Assembly (NCBI RefSeq): GCF_028688855.1
Contig: NZ_JAQTXI010000005.1
Coordinates: 62,001 to 126,000, forward strand
Source: Neomegalonema sp.
GTDB lineage: Bacteria; Pseudomonadota; Alphaproteobacteria; Rhodobacterales; Rhodobacteraceae
Direction of reading: 5' to 3'
Length of the DNA: 64,000 bases
This document shows positions 1 through 7,264 of this stretch, one piece after another (within the stretch, counting starts at the first letter, position 1; every line of letters begins with the position of its first letter). A model generated the notes under the pieces. The model made no database searches and was not told where the DNA came from. It worked only from the letters and a program-made list of their open reading frames with translations. The position numbers and the translations under genes are program-made.

Positions 1-171
1 CACGCGGCGGCCCTCGGGAAGCGGAGGGCCTTCCTCGGGGCCGTAATCCCCGTGCGCGAGGATGTTGAACAGCGATTCCCGCAGCCGGTCCGAAGTGGGG
101 CGCGGCTGCGCGCGGCCTTCCTCGGGGCCTTTCAGGGCTCTTCCGCGCCAACGTCCCGCCACGATCCGCAT
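1..171 (-). CDS. rsmD: 16S rRNA (guanine966-N2)-methyltransferase RsmD, N-terminal fragment
   Basis: The minus strand reads from an ATG at 171 to the window edge without a stop (57 codons). The product begins [19 protein letters not shown] and continues with [15 protein letters not shown], the N-terminal signature of RsmD, which methylates G966 of 16S rRNA using S-adenosylmethionine. An AAAGGA ribosome site lies about 7 bases upstream. The SAM-binding and catalytic parts lie outside the window. It is divergent from the sulfhydrylase gene, with about 120 bases between them in which I see no further gene. Confidence 0.85.
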   Translation of the reverse strand, partial: MRIVAGRWRGRALKGPEEGRAQPRPTSDRLRESLFNILAHGDYGPEEGPPLPEGRRV

Positions 172-294
172 CCGCCGTCCTTTCGCGTCTCTCCCGGATA
201 AGGGAATCCGTCCGGCGCGGCTTGCGCCTGCGCCGAGGCCATGGCATGTCCGACGCAGCGCCCCAGATGCGGCGAAAGATCACGGAGACCCATG

Positions 295-1584
295 ATGAGC
301 GACGCCACGCCCGGCCTGCATACTCTCGCCGTCCACGCCGGACTCGCGCCCGATCCGGCCACGGGCGCCTTGCAGACGCCCATCTATCAAACCACCTCCT
401 TCGTCTTCAAGGACGCCGATCACGCCGCGCGGCTCTTCAACCTCGAAGAGGTCGGCTACATCTATTCGCGCCTGACCAATCCGACCGTCTCGGCGCTGCA
501 GACGCGCATCGCGGCTCTGGAGGGCGGCGCGGGCGCCGTGGCCACCTCCTCGGGCCACGCCGCGCAGCTTCTGGCGCTCTTTCCGCTGCTGGAGCCGGGC
601 CTGAACTTCGTCGTCTCCAACAAGCTCTACGGCGGTTCGGCGAACCAGTTCTCGCAGGCCTTCAAGCGCTTCGGCTGGGAGGCCCGCTTCGTCGACTTCG
701 AGCAGCCCGGCGCCATCGAGGCCGCCCTCGACGACAGGAGCCGCGCCATCTTCTGCGAGTCGCTGGCCAATCCGGGCGGCGTGGTGACGGATCTCAAGGC
801 CGTGGCGAAGATCGCCGAGGCCCACAGGATTCCGCTCGTGGTGGACAACACCCTCGCGAGCCCGGCGCTCTGCCGCCCCATCGAGCACGGGGCGACCATC
901 GTGGTCCATTCGACCACCAAGTTCATCACCGGCAACGGCACGACCATCGGCGGAATCGTGGTGGATTCGGGCAAGTTCGACTGGGCCGGATCGGGCAAGT
1001 TCCCGGCGCTCTCGGAGCCCTCGCCCTCCTATCACGGGCTGACCTTCCATCCGACCCTCGGGAGCATGGCCTACACCTTCTACGGCATCGCCATCGGCCT
1101 GCGCGATCTCGGGGTTTCGCTCTCGCCGCAGAACGCCTTCCTGACGCTGCTCGGCTCCGAGACCCTGCCGCTGCGCATCGCGAAACATTCCTCCAACGCC
1201 CTGGCCGTCGCCGAATGGCTGGAGAAGCGCCCCGAAGTCGAATGGGTCTCCTACGCCGGGCTCGAATCCTCGCCCTATCGCGCGCGCTCCGAGGAATATC
1301 TCAAGGGCTCGGGCGGCTCGGTCTTCACCTTCGGGCTGAAGGGCGGATATGAGGCGGGCAAGGTCTTCGTCAATTCGCTGAAGCTCTTCAGCCTGGTGGC
1401 CAATCTGGGCGATTCCCGCTCTCTGGTGGCCCATCCGGCCTCGACCACCCATCGCCAGATGACGCCCGAGGCCCGCGCCGCCGCCGGAGCCGGAGACGAA
1501 GTCGTGCGCCTCTCCATCGGTCTGGAGGACGTCGCCGACATCCTCGCCGATCTGGAGCAGGCCCTGAAGGCCGCGACGGCCTGA
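295..1584 (+). CDS. metY: O-acetylhomoserine sulfhydrylase-type PLP enzyme
   Basis: A 429-residue member of the Cys/Met-metabolism PLP family. It matches the long MetY type (O-acetylhomoserine + sulfide to homocysteine + acetate) in length and in the opening HTLAVHAG...PIYQTTSF. The PLP lysine sits in HSTTKFITGNG, preceded by the VVDNTLASP strand, and SRLTNPT is the phosphate/substrate region. Three starts are possible (241, 292, 295). GGAG at 284-287 is 7 bases from the ATG at 295 and too close to the one at 292, so 295 is preferred. The ZntB-like gene follows two bases after the stop. A cystathionine-type activity cannot be excluded from sequence alone, but the length favours OAH sulfhydrylase. 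Confidence 0.85.
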   Translation: MSDATPGLHTLAVHAGLAPDPATGALQTPIYQTTSFVFKDADHAARLFNLEEVGYIYSRLTNPTVSALQTRIAALEGGAGAVATSSGHAAQLLALFPLLEPGLNFVVSNKLYGGSANQFSQAFKRFGWEARFVDFEQPGAIEAALDDRSRAIFCESLANPGGVVTDLKAVAKIAEAHRIPLVVDNTLASPALCRPIEHGATIVVHSTTKFITGNGTTIGGIVVDSGKFDWAGSGKFPALSEPSPSYHGLTFHPTLGSMAYTFYGIAIGLRDLGVSLSPQNAFLTLLGSETLPLRIAKHSSNALAVAEWLEKRPEVEWVSYAGLESSPYRARSEEYLKGSGGSVFTFGLKGGYEAGKVFVNSLKLFSLVANLGDSRSLVAHPASTTHRQMTPEARAAAGAGDEVVRLSIGLEDVADILADLEQALKAATA

Positions 1585-1586
1585 TC

Positions 1587-2615
1587 ATGGCCGGGTCGCC
1601 GTTCGACCGGCTGACGGCCGGAGATCCGCCGGTGATCGACCACGGGCTGCTCGGAGCCTGGCGCTTCGACGCCGAAGGCCGGGCGCGGCGTCTGAACTGG
1701 GGGCCGGAGCTCAACGAGCTTCCGGCGCCCGGAGACGGCTGGGTCTGGGTGCATCTGCGGCTCCAGTCGCCGAGGGCGCGCGACTGGTTGACCGAAGCCG
1801 CGGCGGAGATGCCGGAATCGGCGATGTGGGCCCTGCTGGAGGAGGATGTGGCGCCGCGCGTCTCGCGCTTCGACGACGGCGTGCTGATCGTGCTGCGGGC
1901 GGTGAACCTCAATCCCGGCGCCGAGCCCGAGGACATGGTCTCGATCCGGCTGTTCGTGACGCCCACGCGGGTGGTCAGCGTGGCCGCGCGCCGCATCTGG
2001 GCGGTGGGGGGCGTCATCAGCGATTGCGAGGGCGGGCGCGGTCCGGCGACGGTCGGCGATTTCGTCGTGCGGCTGGTCGAGGATCTGCGCGCCAACGCCG
2101 AGCCCATCCTCGACGATCTCGAAAGCGACATCGAGGCCTTCGAGCTGGACATCCTCGCGGGGCGCGATCCGCGTCCGGCGCAGCATCACGCGACCTTCAA
2201 CGACGCCCGGCAGGACATGATCATGCTGCGGCGTCATTTCGCGCCTCAGGCCGAGGCCCTGCGCCGGCTGACGCATCAGCCGCCGCCCTGGCTGACCGAT
2301 CCCGAGGCCATCCGCGAGGAGGCCGTGGGATTCCAGCGCATCGTCGAGGATCTGGACGCCCTGCGCGAAAGGGCCTCCCTCGTCCGCGACGACATGTACA
2401 TGCGGCTCAACGAGCGCCAGAACCGCACGATCCTGCTGTTGTCGCTGGTGTCGGCGGTGTTCCTGCCGATCACCTTCGTCACGGGGCTTCTGGGCGCCAA
2501 CGTCGGGGGGATTCCGCTGGCGGGGAGCCACTGGGGCTTCTGGATCGTCTGCGGCATGATCGTCGGGCTGGTCGGGCTGGAGATCTGGCTGATCAAGCGG
2601 CTGAAGCTGCTCTAG
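1587..2615 (+). CDS. zntB: CorA-superfamily metal transporter, ZntB type
   Basis: A 342-residue inner-membrane protein with a long soluble N-terminal domain, a helical stalk (about residues 170-280) and two C-terminal transmembrane helices ending in a basic tail. The loop after the first helix reads GANVGGIPLAG. This is the ZntB-like variant of the CorA GMN signature (GxN followed by GGIP), which points to zinc or another transition metal and not magnesium. The ATG is two bases after the preceding stop, with no clear ribosome site of its own, so it is probably translated by coupling to the sulfhydrylase gene. The direction of transport cannot be judged here. Confidence 0.8.
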   Translation: MAGSPFDRLTAGDPPVIDHGLLGAWRFDAEGRARRLNWGPELNELPAPGDGWVWVHLRLQSPRARDWLTEAAAEMPESAMWALLEEDVAPRVSRFDDGVLIVLRAVNLNPGAEPEDMVSIRLFVTPTRVVSVAARRIWAVGGVISDCEGGRGPATVGDFVVRLVEDLRANAEPILDDLESDIEAFELDILAGRDPRPAQHHATFNDARQDMIMLRRHFAPQAEALRRLTHQPPPWLTDPEAIREEAVGFQRIVEDLDALRERASLVRDDMYMRLNERQNRTILLLSLVSAVFLPITFVTGLLGANVGGIPLAGSHWGFWIVCGMIVGLVGLEIWLIKRLKLL

Positions 2616-2651
2616 AGCGTTTTCCGACCCGATCGGGTCGTCCGGACGCTC
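2615..2651. terminator. Palindromic hairpin between convergent genes
   Basis: The 16-bp perfect palindrome CGACCCGATCGGGTCG (2625-2640) is nested inside GAGCGT/ACGCTC arms (2615-2620 and 2646-2651). It lies between the end of the ZntB-like gene (+) and the end of the Lrp-like gene (-), so it can act in both directions. There is no T tract. The GAGCGTTTTCC opening resembles dispersed intergenic palindromes of alphaproteobacteria. Confidence 0.45.
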
Positions 2652-2717
2652 CAGGTCTTCATGTCGTCGCGCTTTCGCGACGCGAGGCCTTCCGGCTGCG
2701 CCGGGCGAGGCTCGGGA

Positions 2718-3164
2718 TCACCGCCGGTCCAGCTTGGTGGACAGCAGGATGACCGATTCGGTGTCCTGCACGCCCTCCACGTCGGCGAGGCGGTCGAGCA
2801 GGCGGTCCAGAGCCGCCGCTCCCGGAGCCGCCACCCGCGCCAGAAGATCGTAACGCCCGCTGGCGGCGTAGAGGGCTTCGGTCTCGGGCAGAGCCTTCAG
2901 CGCCGCCGCCACCGAGGCGTAGGCGCGGGGCTCGGCGGCCACCAGCACCACCGCCCGCAGGATTCCCCGCTCCGCCGCCTCGCCGAGCCGCACCCCGTAG
3001 CCCTGGATCACGCCGGTGTCCTCCAGACGGCTGAGCCGCGTCTGGGCCGTGGTGCGCGCCACCCCCAGACGCCGCGCGATCTCGGCGATGGGCGTGCGGG
3101 CGTTCTCGCGCAGGATGGCCAGAAGCTCGCGGTCTCTGGCGCTGATCTCGACTTCTTCCGTCAT
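2718..3164 (-). CDS. AsnC/Lrp-family transcriptional regulator
   Basis: A 148-residue protein with the classic two-part layout. Residues about 8-60 are a winged helix-turn-helix (DRELLAILRENARTPIAEIARRLGVARTTAQTRLSRLEDTGVI) and residues 70-148 are the RAM ligand-binding/oligomerisation domain (LRAVVLVAAEP...ALYAASGRYDLLARV). It is divergent from an ornithine-type decarboxylase across 160 bases that carry a 9-bp inverted repeat. Lrp-family proteins commonly sense an amino acid and control a neighbouring catabolic gene, so control of the decarboxylase and of itself is inferred from this arrangement. Confidence 0.88.
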   Translation of the reverse strand: MTEEVEISARDRELLAILRENARTPIAEIARRLGVARTTAQTRLSRLEDTGVIQGYGVRLGEAAERGILRAVVLVAAEPRAYASVAAALKALPETEALYAASGRYDLLARVAAPGAAALDRLLDRLADVEGVQDTESVILLSTKLDRR

Positions 3165-3181
3165 GAGTTCCTCATTTGCGC

Positions 3182-3207
3182 GATCCGACGAAAATCGACG
3201 TCGGATC
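3182..3207. promoter_or_regulatory. Inverted repeat, candidate Lrp-type operator
   Basis: GATCCGACG and its exact complement CGTCGGATC are separated by eight AT-rich bases (AAAATCGA). The repeat begins 18 bases upstream of the Lrp-like start and lies inside the divergent intergenic region with the decarboxylase. The position suits autoregulation. The assignment to this regulator is an inference from location only. Confidence 0.45.
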
Positions 3208-3324
3208 TTATGAAGATTCCGTCCAGGCGCGCAATGCGCTGATCGATTCGCACAGAAACCTTCGGCATATTTTGCGGGTCAGGCTCGCAGCGGCCTTCGC
3301 CCCTCGGTTTCGGGAACGCCACGG

Positions 3325-4479
3325 ATGTTTCAGGCTCCTTTCGTTTATGACGCCCCCGCGCAATTCGCCGTCTCGGCGCAGCCCGAGGCTCCCGTCTTCT
3401 GCCTGTCGCATGGCGTGCTGGCGGCGACCGCCGCGCGGTTCCTCGAAGGCTTCCCCGGCCTGACGACCTACGCCGTCAAGGCCAATCCGGAGCCCGCCGT
3501 GGTCCGCGCCCTGATCCATGCGGGCGTGACGGCCTTCGACGTCGCTTCGCCCGAGGAGATCCGTCTCGTGCGCGCCTTCGCGCCCGAAGCCCCGCTGCAT
3601 TACCACAATCCGGTCAAGAGCCGCGCCGAGATCCGCATGGCGCTGGCCGAGGGCGTGCGCGTCTTCGCCGCCGACTGCGCCCAGGAGCTGGCCAAGATCC
3701 TTGAAGAGGCCCGCGGCCTCGTGAACGAGCTGGAGATCTCGGTGCGCTTCCGCCTGCCCATCGCGGGGGCGGCCTATGACTTCGGCTCGAAGTTCGGCGC
3801 CGATCCCGAGCAGGCCGTGGAGCTGCTGCGCGCCGTGGCGGCGGCGGGCGCCCTGCCGAGCCTGACCTTCCACCCCGGTTCGCAATGCCTCGTCGCGACG
3901 GCCCATGCGGCCTATATCCGCAAGGCCGCCGGGATCGCCCGCGAGGCGGGCGTGAGCCTGCGTCGTCTGAACGTGGGCGGGGGCTTTCCCGTCTCCTACG
4001 GCGAGGCCGGAGAGGTTCCGCCGCTGGAGGCCTATTTCGCCTCCATCCGCGCGGCCGCCCTGGAGGCTTTCGGCGAGGCGGTTCCGCCGCTGGTCTGCGA
4101 GCCGGGCCGCGCCATGGTCGCCGACGCCTGCGCGCTCGTGACCCGCGTGAAGCTGGTGCGCGGCGAGACGGTCTTCCTCAACGACGGCGTCTATGGCGGG
4201 CTCGCCGAGGCGCCGATCCTCAAGATCCTGCCGCGCCGCCGGGTGATCTCGGCGGAGGGCGTCGAGCGCTCCGGCGCGCCGCAGCCCTTCACCGTCTTCG
4301 GCCCGACCTGCGACTCGCTCGACCGGATGCCCGGCGCGCCGCTGCTGCCCTCGGACGTCGAAGAGGGCGATTTCGTCATCTTCGAGGGTCTGGGCGCCTA
4401 TGGCTCGGCGACCACCACCCGCTTCAACGGCTACGAGGCCTCCGGCTACGCGATGGTCTCCACCGCCGCCGCCCGCTGA
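3325..4479 (+). CDS. Fold-type III PLP decarboxylase, ornithine decarboxylase type
   Basis: A 384-residue alanine-racemase-fold decarboxylase of the ornithine/diaminopimelate/arginine group. The PLP lysine is K52 in TYAVKANPEP. HPGSQC and the glycine-rich NVGGGFP loop follow, then CEPGRAMVADA, and the second active-site motif FGPTCDSLDRMP supplies the catalytic cysteine and aspartate. The size and CDSLD motif match ornithine decarboxylase (ornithine to putrescine + CO2). Lysine as a second substrate is possible. It is divergent from an AsnC/Lrp regulator, which suggests amino-acid-responsive control, and is followed by a rho-independent terminator. Confidence 0.85.
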   Translation: MFQAPFVYDAPAQFAVSAQPEAPVFCLSHGVLAATAARFLEGFPGLTTYAVKANPEPAVVRALIHAGVTAFDVASPEEIRLVRAFAPEAPLHYHNPVKSRAEIRMALAEGVRVFAADCAQELAKILEEARGLVNELEISVRFRLPIAGAAYDFGSKFGADPEQAVELLRAVAAAGALPSLTFHPGSQCLVATAHAAYIRKAAGIAREAGVSLRRLNVGGGFPVSYGEAGEVPPLEAYFASIRAAALEAFGEAVPPLVCEPGRAMVADACALVTRVKLVRGETVFLNDGVYGGLAEAPILKILPRRRVISAEGVERSGAPQPFTVFGPTCDSLDRMPGAPLLPSDVEEGDFVIFEGLGAYGSATTTRFNGYEASGYAMVSTAAAR

Positions 4480-4504
4480 AGCCCCCCTGCTTCGGCGCGG
4501 GAAG

Positions 4505-4534
4505 CCCGGCCTCCGCAAGGAAGGCCGGGTTTTC
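4505..4534 (+). terminator. Rho-independent terminator after the decarboxylase
   Basis: An 8-bp GC-rich stem (CCCGGCCT/AGGCCGGG, arms 4505-4512 and 4522-4529) is followed directly by TTTTC. It sits 26 bases after the decarboxylase stop and ends against the stop codon of the convergent small exported-protein gene. Confidence 0.8.
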
Positions 4535-4972
4535 TCATTTCACGACGACCGGGACCAGAGCCGTGACCGGGCGGCCCTCCACGAGGACCGGCTGATGATG
4601 GTCGTCGGCGAGCAGAACCCCGATCACATGCGGGCCTTTGGGCTCGGCGCAGGCGCCGAGATTGGCTTTGATGAGATCGCCGCCGAAATCGCTGTTCATG
4701 CTGTTATAGGACCGCCCCGGCAGATTGCAGGAATCTCCGTCGGGGTCGATCTTCATGTGGACATGGCCGCAGCGGGCGTCCTCGCCGCAGGAGCCCGCAG
4801 GCATGAGGCGGAAATTGCTCCGCACGACCACGCCCACGACGCCCAGAGGATCGGAGCCGATTTCGACGGTCGATCCGGCGGGCGGCCAGAGGACTTCGAG
4901 AGAGGGCGGCTCCTCGGCCTGGACGGGGGCGGCGGTCAGAGCGAGGAGCAGAAGCGGGAGCAGGCGCGGCAT
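4535..4972 (-). CDS. Small exported protein of unknown function
   Basis: A 145-residue protein. The start at 4972 is chosen because GGAGGAA lies just upstream and the product then begins with a clean signal peptide (MPRLLPLLLLALTAAPVQA, cleavage after residue 19). The mature part holds two Cys near the centre (GSCGEDARCGHVHMKIDPDGDSCNLPGRSYN), a His/Asp-rich stretch (GHVHMKIDPDG) and a C-terminal segment GPHVIGVLLADDHHQPV. I do not recognise the family. The Cys/His/Asp pattern could bind metal or form disulfides in the periplasm. It is divergent from a TetR regulator across an operator-like palindrome, so it is the likely target of that regulator. Confidence 0.7.
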   Translation of the reverse strand: MPRLLPLLLLALTAAPVQAEEPPSLEVLWPPAGSTVEIGSDPLGVVGVVVRSNFRLMPAGSCGEDARCGHVHMKIDPDGDSCNLPGRSYNSMNSDFGGDLIKANLGACAEPKGPHVIGVLLADDHHQPVLVEGRPVTALVPVVVK

Positions 4973-4991
4973 GGGAGTTCCTCCGGGAATC

Positions 4992-5010
4992 ATGTAATCA
5001 CTGATTACAT
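4992..5010. promoter_or_regulatory. 19-bp palindrome, probable TetR operator
   Basis: ATGTAATCACTGATTACAT is symmetric apart from its central three bases. TGTAATC/GATTACA half-sites are typical of TetR-family operators. It lies 19 bases upstream of the exported-protein start and 63 bases upstream of the TetR start, where it can cover both promoters. Confidence 0.7.
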
Positions 5011-5073
5011 CAAGCCGCCGCCCGTCACAAGCCGTCTTGCGTCCGGAGGCGCGCGGAGGCGATATGCGGAGCC

Positions 5074-5751
5074 ATGACCCAGGACAAGCATGCGGAGGAC
5101 GCCCCGCCAAGGCGCTATCATCACGGCGATCTCGCCGAGGCGCTGGTCGCGGCGGCGGTGGAGATCATCGCGGAGAAAGGCGTCGAGCAATTGTCGATGC
5201 GCGAGGCCGCGCGGCGGGCGGGAGTCTCGCCGGGGGCGCCTTTCCGGCATTTCCGCTCGAAGACGGCCTTGCTCACCGCTCTGGCGGAGCAGGCGGGGGG
5301 GCGGCTGACGGAGGCCGTCGCGGCGGCTCTGGCCGAAGCGGGAGAGGCGGATCCGCTCGCGGCCTTCGAGGCCATCGGCGTGGGCTATCTGCGCTGGGCG
5401 CTGAGGAATCCGACGCATTTCCAGATCGTCAGTTCGCGCGCTCTGGTGGATTTCGAAGGCTCCGAGATCCTGCGCGGCCAGAACGCCGCCATTCGTCGGC
5501 GCATGGTCGGACTGCTGGAGGCGGCGCGGAGTCAGGGGCGGCTGGCCGAGGATCTGAAGCTCGAAGAGGCGCTGCTCGCCGCCCGCGCGCTGGTCTACGG
5601 GCTGGCGCGCATGGCGGCCGACGGGCATCTGCCGGAATGGTCGCCTCCCGCAGAGGGCGCCGCCGCGGGGGCCGCCTCCGGAGAGGATCCGGAGCGGCGG
5701 CTGAGGCGGGCCTTGCGGCTGTTCATGGGCGCGCTGGCGCCCGGGAGATGA
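5074..5751 (+). CDS. TetR-family transcriptional regulator
   Basis: A 225-residue repressor. The N-terminal YHHGDLAEALVAAAVEIIAEKGVEQLSMREAARRAGVSPGAPFRHFRSKTALL (residues about 14-68) is a textbook TetR helix-turn-helix. The C-terminal part (about 80-220), with FEAIGVGYLRWALRNPTHFQIVSS, resembles the WHG-type TetR ligand domain. It ends with an Ala/Gly-rich insertion and the helix RRLRRALRLFMGAL. It is divergent from the small exported protein, and the palindrome at 4992-5010 is its most likely operator, giving autoregulation plus control of the neighbour. The inducer is unknown. The gene ends 9 bases before the stop of the convergent S41 protease. Confidence 0.88.
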   Translation: MTQDKHAEDAPPRRYHHGDLAEALVAAAVEIIAEKGVEQLSMREAARRAGVSPGAPFRHFRSKTALLTALAEQAGGRLTEAVAAALAEAGEADPLAAFEAIGVGYLRWALRNPTHFQIVSSRALVDFEGSEILRGQNAAIRRRMVGLLEAARSQGRLAEDLKLEEALLAARALVYGLARMAADGHLPEWSPPAEGAAAGAASGEDPERRLRRALRLFMGALAPGR

Positions 5752-5760
5752 GCGGAGGGC

Positions 5761-7161
5761 TCAGCGGCCGCCCTGAGCCTGGAGCTGATGATAGATCGAC
5801 AGCCCGTGGACGAGATCCACCGCATAGGCGAGCTGATGATCCTCCTCGCGCAGCTTCTGGGCTTCCTCGCGACGCTTGCGCTCCTCCTCGACGCGGGCTT
5901 TGGCGGCGTCTTCGTCCTCGCCGTTCTCGTTGCGCAGGGAGCCGCGCAGGCCCGCTTCCGAACGCGCATGGGCGGCGGAGGTCGGGGCGGTCGAGGGCGC
6001 GATGGTCTCCTCGCCGATGAGGATGTCCGGCTCGATGCCCAGAGCCTGGATCGAGCGGCCCGAAGGCGTGTAGTAGCGCGCCGTGGTCAGACGCAGCGCG
6101 CCATGGCCCGGCAGCGGCATGATCGTCTGGACCGAGCCCTTGCCGTAGGTCTTCTCGCCGACGATCACCGCCCGGCGATGATCCTGAAGCGCCCCCGCCA
6201 CGATCTCCGAAGCCGAAGCCGAATCGCCGTTCACCAGCACCACCAGAGGCAGGCCGCCGGTGATGTCGCCGGGATGGGCGTTGTAGCGGTCGGCCATGCC
6301 GGGGTCGCGTCCGCGGGTGGACACGATCTCGCCCTGTTCGAGGAAGGCGTCCGAGACCTCCACCGCCTGGCTCAGCAGCCCGCCCGGATTGCCGCGCAGA
6401 TCCAGAACGAAGCCGCGCAGCTTCTCGCCGAGCTGCTCCTGAAGGGCGCTCACGCCGGTCTGGAGGTTGTCGAAGGTCTGGTCCGTGAAGCCGCTCATCT
6501 GGAGATAGCCCACGTCGCCCTTGGCGGACCAGCGCACGGCCTTGATGCGGATCACGTCGCGCTCGATCTCCACGTCGAAGATCTTCGCCTCCTTCTCGCC
6601 CTCTCCGGAGGCGGGGCGGCGGATCGTCAGGGTGATCTTCGACTTCACCGGGCCGCGCATCCGCGCCACGGCGTCGTCGAGGGAGACGCCTTCGAGGGAA
6701 TCGCCGTCGATATGCGTGATGAGGTCGCCGCCGAGCAGTCCGGCGCGTTCGGCGGGCGTCTCCTCGATGGGCGAGGTGATGCGCACCACGCCGTTCTCCA
6801 TGCCGACGTTGAGCCCCAGACCGCCGAATTCGCCGCGGGTCTGGGTCTGCATGTCGCTGAAGTCCTTGGTCCCCATGTAGCTCGAATGCGGATCGAGCGA
6901 ATAGGCCATCCAGTTGAGCGCGGCCTCCATGGTCTCCTGTTCGTCGATGGGCTCGACGTAGTTGGCGCGCGCCAGGTCGAAGACTTCGCCCACGAGCTGG
7001 AGCTGATCGTAGATCGCATCCTGAGCCGTTTCAGGCTTCGGCGGCGCGGAGGGGACGCCCTCCGCCGAGATGGGCGTCGAGAACTGCGCGCTCAGGGCGA
7101 AGCCGGCGACGGCCCCGAGAAGGGCGGCCACAAGAGGAGCTTTGGTCTGAGCTTTGGTCAC
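5761..7161 (-). CDS. S41-family C-terminal processing protease (second CtpA paralogue)
   Basis: A 466-residue exported serine protease that starts with GTG at 7161 (AAAGG site upstream). It has an N-terminal signal/anchor (VAALLGAVAGFALSAQ), a PDZ domain (GLGLNVGMENGVVRITSPIEETPAERAGLLGGDLITHIDG) and the S41 core. The Ser-Lys dyad is intact: Ser in NGDSASASEIVAGALQDH and Lys in GEKTYGKGSVQT. It lies directly downstream of a close paralogue (103 bases between them) and differs mainly in a charged C-terminal extension (EDEDAAKARVEEERKRREEAQKL). CtpA-type enzymes trim envelope proteins or peptidoglycan hydrolases in the periplasm. Two adjacent copies suggest divided substrates. Confidence 0.88.
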   Translation of the reverse strand: MTKAQTKAPLVAALLGAVAGFALSAQFSTPISAEGVPSAPPKPETAQDAIYDQLQLVGEVFDLARANYVEPIDEQETMEAALNWMAYSLDPHSSYMGTKDFSDMQTQTRGEFGGLGLNVGMENGVVRITSPIEETPAERAGLLGGDLITHIDGDSLEGVSLDDAVARMRGPVKSKITLTIRRPASGEGEKEAKIFDVEIERDVIRIKAVRWSAKGDVGYLQMSGFTDQTFDNLQTGVSALQEQLGEKLRGFVLDLRGNPGGLLSQAVEVSDAFLEQGEIVSTRGRDPGMADRYNAHPGDITGGLPLVVLVNGDSASASEIVAGALQDHRRAVIVGEKTYGKGSVQTIMPLPGHGALRLTTARYYTPSGRSIQALGIEPDILIGEETIAPSTAPTSAAHARSEAGLRGSLRNENGEDEDAAKARVEEERKRREEAQKLREEDHQLAYAVDLVHGLSIYHQLQAQGGR

Positions 7162-7264
7162 GGGGAGCGCCTTTCAGGGAGCGGTCGGATCTGGCGCGGG
7201 GATTCCGCGCGGAAGGGAATCGAGGGCCGCCCCGCCGGGGTCCGGCGGGGCGGGAGAAGGAAGC

